A DNA stretch of 64,000 nt, from NCBI RefSeq assembly GCF_020740795.1, contig NC_067286.1, forward strand, positions 31,520,003 to 31,584,002, in the 5' to 3' direction. Both the position numbers and the translations under genes were made by a program. The stretch is from Apus apus. Its lineage: Eukaryota; Chordata; Aves; Apodiformes; Apodidae. Shown here one piece after another: positions 20,575 to 59,300 of the stretch (within the stretch, counting starts at the first letter, position 1; every line of letters starts with the position of its first letter). Under the pieces are notes generated by a model. The model searched no databases. It had not been told where the DNA came from and worked only from the letters and a program-made list of their open reading frames with translations.

Positions 20575-20580
20575 TTTATT
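20575..20580 (-). terminator. PALS1: Distal polyadenylation signal of PALS1
   Basis: TTTATT on the plus strand is AATAAA on the transcript strand. It is the last such hexamer before the ATP6V1D 3' end that makes a sensible tail-to-tail arrangement. Others exist at 20914-20919 and 23340-23345. Confidence 0.5.
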
Positions 20581-23339
20581 TTAAATCTAGAAATATACAT
20601 TTTTACATTAGTGTGCAGTTCATGATGTCTCAAAATACAGAGTGCAGATACATGTATAAAAGTACTATGTGGGGCTAACCACAGGTCTTAAGGCATTAAA
20701 CTGCCCATCTCATTTTAAAAAGGTCACATAAAATTACATTCAAAAACTTACGGAATTCAACTAACATTTTTAATTAAATTTGGACTGGTAAAAATGCAGA
20801 TACCCTCACTTCAGTTTGATAAAGCTCACTACAAAGCCTCTGATAAGGTTGAAGACTTTCACCAGTGAAGTTTTTATATTCTCGTTTACTCTCAAGGCAA
20901 TTAACACACATTCTTTATTAAAGGCAGAATAATTACTTACACAGGTAAGTTCCAGGTCCAAGCTGGCAGCCGATGGACAGGCAGGTGCGTTTCTCAGTGC
21001 TGCTCAAGCCTTGCCCTTCAGCACAAGACAAAGCTAACATTGGTGATAAAACTATCATAGCACCTCTGTGCATGGATGTCAGCAAGTACTGTGGGCCTTG
21101 GGAATTTAGAGACCAGAGCTGAACTTCAAGCAACATTCTTAAAAGTCTACATTCAAAAGCTTTTGTGTATAAAACCAGCTTCTGTACACCATTAGACAAA
21201 TACATTAATGTCATGATTTACTGTGACTGACACTGCCTATCAACACTGAATACCTAAGGGGATTCAGCAACCATCTTCAGCTGATTGTGACTGCAAGAAC
21301 TTGAACAGTACCTGTGTAGCTGAGCTAGGTTACCCTTCAACACACTTTACTGTTTTCTACGTTGTCCAACTACGGAACAGTCACTATCAAAAATCTAATA
21401 CATGTACCATCATCTTTCTTTTAAAAGGGTAGAATTGATACAATGTTTTGTTGTCTATGAAACACTGACTATCCAATATACCTGAACGCTGTAGTTATAA
21501 ACTATGGATTAAACTGAGAACATGCCTGCAATGTGAGGCAAAAAGCCATTATTTTTAATATCCAGTCCTTAGGACAACAGCTAGCACATTATTATTTTTA
21601 ACACTGACTTGAGCCAGCCCCTTTTCTTTCTGAAGGCTTATTACTTATCCCCACTAATTGCTTAATTGATTTTCAGCCCTAAGTACTAATTAAACCAGCA
21701 AATAATTTTACTTTCTAGCAAGACAGGAATACACTCTTTACATCCATTTTTCAATACAAAAATGTACTGAATGTTAGTTCAGTAACTATGATAATTTTCT
21801 GACAGTTTCTTTATATCTGCTTTATACTTTTAGCTTTCTTATTTATGGGTGTGCATTTGTTCCATTAACATTTGAAGAAAGAATATATGCAAGACAGAAT
21901 TGGAAAAAAAAAACAACTACTTTTTCATCCTTCAACATTGGACAGGAGTGAACTACACATTGATGTAACTCCAGTGTTTTACTTCTAGGAACAAAGAAAT
22001 ACCATGGCTAAAATTAAGAGATATTCACAGTCAAGCTTCTTTGTGCTACCAAAAATAAAAACAGCCAAGGTACTACTGTTCAGTTAGCTTCAGTGACAGA
22101 ACAGCCCCAGCCCTAACTGCAGATGCACAGCCTAGGTAGTTAAGCCTTCACAGGTCAGAATCATTTGAGGGCAGAGATGTTCCCATCTGCTTTGCAGAAC
22201 ATACTAGGATACAGACCTTGCCTTTTGTTCACTTGTTTCAAGTTTTAAGTTTGTTTTAACCATTAAAAAATATTCCCATTTCTTGTGACTTCTCAGTCAG
22301 TTAACAGTGTTTTACACATACTTTCACTGCAGTACTGAGCAAATGCAGGACAATATGTTGTCTATTGAATCACAATACTCATAACACAGTAGCTACATTC
22401 AGCTATTTTAATTCCAGTTAGTTATCCATTAGACCAACAACCATAAGACAAACCATTTGCAGAGATTAAAAACCCTGCTATCTTCCAATGTTCAGCACAA
22501 TCTATTTTAGTCAGTATTCTGTTATAAAACATGAGAACTCGAGCTGACTTTCAAGCAGCATGTCTTATAACTACATATTTTCACAAAAATATGACCTCTG
22601 CCTTTCTAAATATCTCTACAGATCTGTGGAAAACAGTGGCTCCAATGCATCAATATGTTTTAAAGAAAATTCCATAAAAATATCCCATCTAAAAGATCAA
22701 TATAATATTCATCTTTGATTGGACCTAAAATTAATGTGCAGTCAAATCTGACTTAAAAAGTTTGACTAAAAAACACAAGGATTGAAGTATTTACATTATA
22801 CACATTTACCAATTACAGTGCTATTACAAAGTGGAATGTTTGATAATTAAAGTATTAGCTCAAGCCAGACCAGAGCGGCATCTTCATTCTGTGTATTTTT
22901 TGAAAAGGAAAAATTTCTCATCACTATTAACTTTTTTCACATGTAGATCATTTCTGCCCAGTGATCTGTACGATTATGCTCCTGAACTACCATCATGTCC
23001 CACAAAGTCATTAAGTTAAGTGTTAAATAACATTCATATTTATAACTATGTGACAGCATGGACTGTATATACACACACACACTCTTAAAATCTTTACTTT
23101 CATAAGGGTGATTGTAGGTTAAAAAGTGGATTTATGTATAAAAGTAGCTGCTACAAATATCTATCTAAAGCTTTAGAATTTAGTACTGTCAAGATCTCAA
23201 TTTCTAGACCACAGAGAAAGAAAACCTGGACAATCTTTATATCAGTTTAATCAGCTCACAAGCTGAACAGCATGTTTTTTCAATAATATGCAATTGCACT
23301 GGGAAGGATGCAGCCCCTGAGGTCTAGAGCTCACACATG

Positions 23340-23345
23340 TTTATT
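23340..23345 (-). terminator. PALS1: Proximal polyadenylation signal of PALS1
   Basis: An AATAAA on the minus strand only about 73 bases after the PALS1 stop codon, followed in the transcript by CATGTGTGAGC, a GT-rich flank. Use would give a very short 3'UTR. Confidence 0.45.
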
Positions 23346-23417
23346 TTAGAATTCGGCAGACCTATACACAGTCTCCTTGGAAAGATTACTAGAAGGGAGT
23401 CCATTTGAATTGCTCTC

Positions 23418-50918
<27,501 letters not shown>

Positions 50919-51064
50919 GATTATTTGTAATTACGCTTATTCTCTTCAAACAGAAATGCTGCTATGAGGCCAGTTTTCATTATGATGTTGCATAAAATCC
51001 ATTATAACTTCACAAATATTTCCTTTTCATCAGGGACAGTTGAAGAAACATTCAGGAAGAAAAC
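50919..51064 (-). other. PALS1: PALS1 5'UTR, proximal leader exon with two uORFs
   Basis: Upstream of the ATG the minus strand runs back to a good splice acceptor, CTTTCATTAG, giving an exon start at 51064 and a 146-base leader. It contains two complete short upstream ORFs, at 51010-51051 and 50946-51002. The acceptor is inferred from sequence only. Confidence 0.6.
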
Positions 51065-54000
51065 CTAATGAAAGATATTAAAAAGAAGTTAGTGAATAAC
51101 TGCATTAATAAGAAAACACATAAGACAGTTCTCCAAGTCCCCAGGAAGCAGAACAAGGGAACTTTTCCTCCATACTTACTTAGTGCTTCTTCCCCTACTA
51201 ACAACTACAGAAACCTCACAAATACCTTTCACACATTTGAGTAAACTTCAAGTGCCAAAGGCACTTAGAAAAGGAGTACTATTGAAACTAATGCTGAAGT
51301 TTAATTTTCCAGTCAAAGCAATGGAGATTCTGCACTTAACACACACAACTGCATATCAGCAGTTTTCTTCAAGTTGTCACTTAGTTTTAATTCACCCTTT
51401 TCTTTCTTAAAAATTCCAACACAAACCATGTTTACAGTACTGCAAACACAAAATATTAATAATTTGTTATAAATAACGTGTTTGCAATAAGTTTAATAAG
51501 TTAAACACAAGTAAAGATACTTGCATTTACTGTTCATAAATTGAGGCATTTTTATATCAGCATCGCTTGCCAGGTTCAGAGAAGACAGGTCTGGCACAGA
51601 ATTCTTCCAGAAGATACTATCTAAAGCAGTCTGGAGCTGCACTTACTGAATTCCAAGTAGGGATAAAGTCCTGGGATAAGAGTTGGACAGTTCTGGTTAG
51701 CAGCTACTCTTAATACTTCCTGCAGGTATGCATTAAAGCAGAAAGGATTAAATACAAGATTCAAAATCCCTGTGTGGGCATATGGAGGTGTAGATTTGAC
51801 AAAGAACAATAGTAAGTTTCCACAGTCAATAGGGAGATTCCACTATACTCCTTATACCTTAATCTGGTTTCTCATTCCAGATGATTCAAGCTAAAGAATT
51901 TAAGTGTCCAGACAAATATAACCACTCAGCTCTTAAATATAATACATATAACTATGTGTTTTATACCATATTGCCTTTCTGTATCCCTAAGCCAATGGTA
52001 TGTTATCATCCGTATGTCCAACTAAAAGGTCATAAAATTAATAAACAGTTGTGAACAGTATTACCAATACATTTATAATTTTTCAAGTTCTTTTTAATCT
52101 TTTAATTTACTGAAGGAAATAACTAATTTATTATACACGGAAAGTAACAAGATAGAAAAACCCCCATCTTTCTTAAACCAAATGTTTGTGTTTGGAGGAG
52201 GAAGGGAAAGATGCTTACGCTGTAATTAAGTTGAAAATTAAAGATCAATAGTACCGTCTTGGAGAAGCAGCAATAGAAACTCCCACATGAATTTCTGCAA
52301 GCTTGCAATGCTAAGTACAGCTTTTTATTTTCATAAGGAGTAGTATACAGCTACATATAGCAACACAAAAAAATTACTTGGTTCCTGTGTAGCCACTACT
52401 ACAAATTATTTTAAGATTTCTAAGCAAATATTAAAGCATTTATATGGTAGTAAAGCTTCTTTTTGCCTTTAAATGATACTTAATTGCAATGCACTGATAT
52501 GTAAAAACAAAAAATTCAGGCAAAGAAAAGCACATAAAAACCAGCATAGCAGTGGGGCTAGCACTGCAAGTACAGCACAACTATTTGATGCCTGTAAAAC
52601 TTCCAGCTAGTGCCCATCTTAAAAGTAACAGCTTTTCAAAGAATGAAGTCACATAAAGTAGCATTCAGACAAGGTTATATGAAGCACCATATGAAAAAGC
52701 AGTCTGAAATTCAGAGAAAGGCAGATAACAGTTTAGCAAGGTAATCCTTGGAAAGTTGTATTTCCCCTTCTGTAAGGGCAACTGCATTGTACAGAAATAC
52801 CACTCGCAAAAAAAGGAAGGCTCATTGGGTACAGACTTGCTGAGAGCACTAATTTAAGTGTGGATGGAAGACAGTTCAAATTCTCTTTCATCCACATTGT
52901 ACTGGTGATAGCTTGTCTGAAAACTGAACCTTTTGAAAATTACATTCACCTTCAACTCTGACAAGCTGAAAGAAAATTCGCATTCTTCAGTCCATCCAGT
53001 ACAACTAACGGGTGTTGAAACAATTTAAGGGAATGAGTAATATCCATTTCCTCAGCAGTAAAGAAGTCAAAACCACTATCTGAGGATATGAAAGAAGTAC
53101 AATGGTCCTAAGGAATTTAAAATGTAAAATATGACACTGATAAAACGTTAACTAAGTCCTCTAATTAAGGTGTGGTAGAGCAAAGGTTAAAAATAAGATT
53201 TAGCTTGAGGCAGGCACCAGGAGAGAAAACGTTATTCTAACCAATAAGCATGGCATCAAAAGTCTTAGGATTAATAATTTTAGAAATAGTTTTCTTGGCT
53301 TTTCCTTCTCAAGTTTTTCTTCTCAATTATAAAAACCTCAAGATAACAAGAGAAGGTTTTTATAACAAGTCTGTTCTCTGCAAGATGTGGATCATCCAAT
53401 GAACCAGCTTTTCAGCCCAAGAAGAGCTTCTTTTGTTACATTAATTCGTATAGTATAAAGATGAAAATGTACTGACGTGCTCAATAATACTGAGTTTTAC
53501 TATGTAAAAATATATATAATAATATTCAGAATGAGCAGACTTAATTTCCACTCTAGAACTTGGTATTGGCAGTTTTTATACTCTTTAAATATGTATAAGT
53601 CTTGTGTTACAGAGTTTGGTTGCTCTAAATTTAACAGAGGTTTGACTGTCTTACTTTGGACTGTCTATATCTAACAGGGCAACCTTAGCATTTCCACATG
53701 ACACACAGGTTTTTCCAAATAAAGCAGATTTATGACTCTTCTCTGACAAATTTCATATCACAAGTCTTACCAATATGGTTCTGGAGAGCACGTGCAAAAG
53801 TGTCTTCTCCACAGACTTGCTTTTACTTTTAATTTTTTTTTCCCTACAGAATAGGACAAAACATATAAATGGCTAAGGGAAGTACAGCTATTGAGAAACT
53901 GCATTTCAAGTCACTCTGATGACCATCATGCATCACACAAGAATTTCATTGTGAAGTCATTATGAACAGCAGACAAACCATATTTATGCAAGTTCAAAAT

Positions 54001-56202
54001 GGCAAAACTAAAACAAATCACAAACACTGTTTTGCTATTCTCATAAATACTGTATTTTACAAGCCACGCATCATTATTCATGCTAACCCCTAATAATGTC
54101 ATCTCGTTAACCACCCTGAATACACTAAACAAAGCACAGACCCCAAAAGAATCAACAAATAAATGCAATCATCTTGGTTTGCAAGAGAGATGCTAGGAGA
54201 TCTTCCTACCGACAGGGACAGAAACAGAAGTGCTGTAAGGTGGTTTAAGTTTTCACTTGCTTCCTGGGGACTGTGGCTCATATGCATAGCAATACTAATT
54301 GCTTTAACAAGTAGATTCTGTACAGTAAAATTGAATTTGTTTTGCTTCAGCAACTTCCACAGAGCAAAAATGACGTTTTCTAGAGGCTGAGGTTTTGTAT
54401 TACGTTTCAGTGGTGTTCACAATTCTTTCAATGCTCAAAGTATGATTAGATTTGATAGCTCCCTTTTTAAAATTCATTAAAGCTGCAAATTCTGAATGAC
54501 TTCAAGGAAGTTCAGAACTCACCTCCAACTGAATTTCATTAGTCAAGAGTACAAAAGCCCAAACTACATCTGTAATTATATTGTAAGCACAAGAAATAAA
54601 TGTTTAAAAGCAGACTCAGCTCAAAGGATTTATCATCAGCTGAAAGCCGTATGCTATGACATGGTATATTAAAATATCATGAAAAATTCTATGTTGTTGA
54701 AGTGAATTAATATACACATACAAGATGCTTCTTGATACTTGGATTACTAACAAAATATGGTCATAAAACTATGTTACAGATCTCTACCATGTATTATTAA
54801 AGGCTTCCACAGTGATGGGTCTTATGGTATTTGTACTTAGTACTTCAGATTTCTAAGCAAGCAAAACTTAAGTAATAAAAATTGCAAAATAACTAAGTAA
54901 AACACTTTGGTAATTCCACAAACAGAAGCTCAGCATAGGGAAGAAAAAAGAAAATAAATCCCACCTTTTCCTATATCTAATCTCCCAAGCATATTTATTT
55001 TTTTTTCAACAGTATTTCAGAGAACCTGCAAGACTAAGAGACTTGGAAGCCAGTAACATAAAAGAAAACACAACACAATGTTGCACATAATAAAATTAAC
55101 CACCACTTAATGAGAATTAAAGGTTACAGTTTAAGGTAGAAAATACTTCACAGATATCTCCCATGGAGCCTAATAATACCTGAAATACCTGGTATAGACT
55201 GGAGCAGCCTGATGTTTTTCAAAAGCAAGTAAAAGCTACAAAACCTATGAAAACTTCATATTATTTTTCTTAATTTAAAAAATTCTGTAATAGAAAAAAA
55301 ATAATTTTCTTTACCCTAGCTGTGCAACACATTCAAACCTGCAACTCCTTTTTTAGTCTACAACATTTTAAGTTATTTCCTCTAATTAAATGCTCTAGCA
55401 TAGTCTTGATATTGGAAGATAACTCTTCCCTTAAGATCCAGCTGACTCTTATTTCTAATAATTTCAGACCAGAGTTCATTATAAAATCCATCAAACACAG
55501 TAACTCAGTTCAAAATGTGTATTTCCAAGGGCTTTCAGACATGCCAAGAGGTTTTAACATTCCATGCTCACTTAAATGTGCAAGATATGTGGATCAACAG
55601 CAAAAAGGGCTAAACACTCAAAAGGAAAGTAATTTTCATTCTTAGACCTAAGTTACATTTTTACTAGAGAAATAATAAAAAGCATAGTGAAACTGAAGAA
55701 ACTGAAAAGGTTAGACACAAGTTTAATAAATTGTATAAACAAATTGCTTGACAGGCAAACATGAGAAACATTAAGAACTTTTCAATTGCACTGCTATTAC
55801 ATTTAATAACTTTTAGGTCTATTTAGGTCTATTTAAGACACATTTGTTTTTATTAGGTTTATCTGTTAATGCAGTGGTAATAATAAAAAAGTCACAGCTC
55901 AAGAACCAGCCAGCCTACACTATCAAGTTCAAAAGATACAGGGCTACTGCCCACAGAACAGGTATGAACAGTGTTTCCCATGAAAAACATGGACCAGTAA
56001 GAGAGTATATCATGCCAATCAACAGCCATACCACGTGGACCTTCCAGCTTTTTGGGTGCCAGGGCTCCCTTGGGCAGCAGCTGCAGCACACTGTTTGCAG
56101 GACTCAGCATTCCCTCGCCCAGCAGACCCAACGGCTGCTGGCTGCAGCGAGGACAGCTTTGTCAGCTTCTGCCACAGTCGGGCCAGGAGCTGCGGGACTT
56201 AC
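51065..56202 (-). other. PALS1: PALS1 upstream intron or 5' flank
   Basis: About 5 kb of AT-rich DNA upstream of the leader exon in transcript direction. No CpG island, gene or recognised transposon. Confidence 0.7.
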
Positions 56203-56300
56203 CTCACACGCCAGCCGTGCCAGCCCACACCGCTCCTCGCCTCACTCTGCTGCTTCTGCCCAGAGTTTGAGACCGTGGCAGCCCGTCTTCTAGGCCTGTC
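56040..56300. promoter_or_regulatory. Small CpG-rich patch, possible internal promoter
   Basis: About 260 bases with clearly more C, G and CpG than the surrounding tens of kilobases. It includes CACGTG at about 56320 just outside and a YY1-like CAAGATGG near 56307-56314. It coincides with the candidate exon above. It could instead be an old GC-rich insertion. Confidence 0.35.
56203..56295 (-). other. Candidate non-coding PALS1 exon
   Basis: In a GC- and CpG-rich patch (about 56040-56300) the minus strand has an acceptor-like TTGATTTCTGACAG and, 93 bases later, a perfect donor GAG followed by GTAAGT. This fits an alternative 5'UTR exon, or the end of a first exon starting further right. It has no conserved-looking frame. 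It could also belong to an unrelated non-coding RNA. Confidence 0.35.
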
Positions 56301-59300
56301 AGAAATCAAGATGGTTACTCACGTGCAGAGGCAAAAGAACACTTTTTTGTGAGTACTATCATGCTCAGTCAGCAGACAGCTAAAACCTCTCAACATACAG
56401 CAGCAGGGAGGCCAAAAAAGCCTCTGAAGTTCAGCTGTGCAACTGCTGTTTACAGCAGAAATCACACAGCCTCAATAATTCAGGTGAGTCAAATGAGTTT
56501 AAGAGATAGATATATAGGATACACCACAGCAGATTACTTCTGATAATATATTTTAGCCCTTTCAGGCCTAAAAAAGTGAATGCTCCTTAAAATAAGCATG
56601 ACCTAAGCTTCAGAAGCTGAACAGGCTCATTTATATAAAAGAAATAATGCAGCAGTCTTATGAAGAAGAAATACTTAAATTTTAATTCTTACCAACCTCT
56701 CTGTGAAAAACACATTTTGCATGCTCTATTAGCAGAAATCTTCCTCAATCAGTATCTCAAGAATGAGCTCCTTTAATCAGTTAAAAGTGATGGCACAGGT
56801 CAAGCAGAACCACTGCACAAGAAGCTTTCTTTAGTCTCAACAAATCTGACATTCCACTGCAGTATAGAAGCTTTTTTTCTCAGTTACTCGTGTAAACGAC
56901 TTTCTTATGTTACAGTGCTTTTTGTTTCAAATATACACTACCACTTACACATCGGCATTGTTTAATTTCTGTTTTTTAGAACAAACAAAAAATAGACATG
57001 GGGGGGAAATAAAGTTTCAGCTGGGGTGGCCGCAGATGTACTGGGGAGAGGGGACATCAGCACAAACCGATCAGAGTAGGCTTCAATTAGCTTATTGCTA
57101 TAAATGACATCTACATAGAAAAACGTAACGACTTCTGTCAAGGTAATTTAAGCATATTTTAAATTCAGTAACATAGTATTTAACTTTTGTTTATATTTTG
57201 CCATTAAAGTTCCGTTTAATGCCTTTTGAACCCTTATGAGCAATTCCTAGTGCTGACAAAACCTAAGTTCTACTTGAGGTGAAGAGCACGGCAGAGGGCA
57301 GCCTCTCCACCAATTAATGAAAATCTGAAAAAGTAAACACGCTCAGTTTCAAAGTAGCCCACAGAAACAACCACGACTATAGCTCATTAAATGCTCTGAC
57401 ACCCACATTACCCAAACCAGCACACAGATTTACTACCCTGGCATCCCGCTTTGACTTAAATTAATAGTCTACAGCCATGCATACATGTGAATACCCAGCT
57501 CTAATAAAGTCTTGAGGCATCAACAATCCCTGTGAGAAGAAACATTTATTTTATATATAGATATGACACGGGGTAACAGATGTGGTGTAAGGGCTGCAAT
57601 GAAAAAATGCAGGTTTTATATTCCCTGTGAATAAAAAAAGAGGGAAAAAAAAAAAAAAGAACTTAATTCAGTAGTTATTCCAAACGTTTAGAAACCTTCA
57701 AGCATAACAAATGAAGAGTAAAGAAATTCCTAGAATTCCAGAGATTGTTAACAGATCTCACAGGACAGCCAGAAGCATGATAACAAGACAGTCATTTCTT
57801 ATCACCTATTCACAGACAGTTAAGACTGCAAATTTCATTGTCTGAAAAGTAAACATGCCTGTCCTTTTTAAACAGTGCTCATTCTCTGTGATTTAAAAAA
57901 TACTTCTGCTATTTTAGTTCTCTAATAAGATTACACCAACCCCCTTCACATTGCATCCTTTTTGTCTTCGGCTCTTGCACCCTGTTCTCACTTTAATCTC
58001 TGTCTTTTTTAGCATGTTATTTTTAATGTCAATGTTTAACACTGCTTAACTATGTAAAACACAGCATTAATAGTAAATGTTCATGAGTACTAATATGTAA
58101 ATGACACTTCCACTTGAGAGAGGTGATTCAACCAAAACTATACTCATTCCAAATTTAACAATTTACAATATTCCGTAATTTACACCTCATCTCACATTAA
58201 ATTCATACAAAGCAGCATTAGCTCAGTGCTCCACAGCAAGTTGCTTTTAAATCATAATTACACTATTCTGGGGAAAGAGAAATTTCTTTCTTACTTACAC
58301 TTTAATTTCCAATACGTAGTGAATCTGATAAACATATTTAGAAACATAATCTAAAAATAAAAAGGGGAAGACAGATATTTCTTGCAGACTTCAACCCCAA
58401 AATGCTGAAGCATTAGCTATGTAACTGAACATCTTCAAAGTGGTCAGATACAGGGGACCAAGAATGTCTTTCAGCTTTGTATGATTGCACCACAGGCTTT
58501 GCAAGTTCAAAAAGCAGTGTCTCACAGCATTAGGTAATAAAGATACATGTGCTAGCTTCTTCTATGTGGCCTTCACCCTTATGTTTTCTTTGCTGCAATA
58601 TTATCTGAACAGGTGAGAGCAAAGGAATTTTGTTAGTTTTGTTTGGTTGATTTGTTGTTGTTGTTGTTGTGTTTTTTGTTTGTTGTGGGGGTTTTGTTGG
58701 TTGTGTTGTTTTTTTTAAATTATTAGTTCTTTTGTTGTTCCAAAAGAATAACACTGTCACTATAATACTCACAGGTTGCACGGGGGAGGAAGGGAAAGGG
58801 ACAAGGATCTCTTTTCTGACCACAAAAATAAGTCAAGACTTCTGAAGACTGATGTTTTGAAATACAGAACATAAAACTCTAAATTGTACAAAGTGCAGAT
58901 TATCTCTATACTTCACAGAAATCACAGTCACACACTGTGGACTCAGAACAAGCACATTTCATTTGAGCTGTTCTCTAGTTATTTATGGGGGAGAGGAAAA
59001 AAAATCCCAAAAGAACATGCAAAATATTGCAGCTATTCAGGTCTCTGATGTCCTAAGTTTTCCTTCCTAAACTCATCCAAAATCATGGTGACTGTTCCAC
59101 TGAGAAAATCCCTAAAAAAACTTCATAAATTTCAGAAGTTTCCTTCCGAAGGATTTTCTCTTCATGGGCATAATTACCTGAATTTTTATCCAAGTAACAC
59201 CTTCAATACTTGATTTTTCTGAAGGACTCTGTAAGTAAGGCATACCAGCCATGCAGTGTATGTAATGTAAGTTTTTTCTACCATACCCAATTCAATGTTA

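Larger units (their letters stand above)
20555..23417 (-). other. PALS1: PALS1 long 3'UTR (inferred)
   Basis: From the PALS1 stop to about 20 bases past a minus-strand AATAAA at 20575-20580, nearly 2.9 kb. There is no other gene in this stretch. A proximal AATAAA lies at 23340-23345, so a short form is possible. A Pumilio-type TGTATATA occurs on the minus strand at about 23067-23074. Short open frames here are not conserved-looking. Confidence 0.65.

Noticed and set aside
20933-21214. 93-codon open frame on the minus strand
   Set aside because: It lies in the inferred PALS1 3'UTR, has no recognisable domain and no splice context.
55844-56293. 149-codon open frame on the plus strand across the GC-rich patch
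   Set aside because: The frame is Ala/Ser/Gln/His-rich without any known domain, and the overlapping frames are open as well; a composition effect is the simpler explanation.
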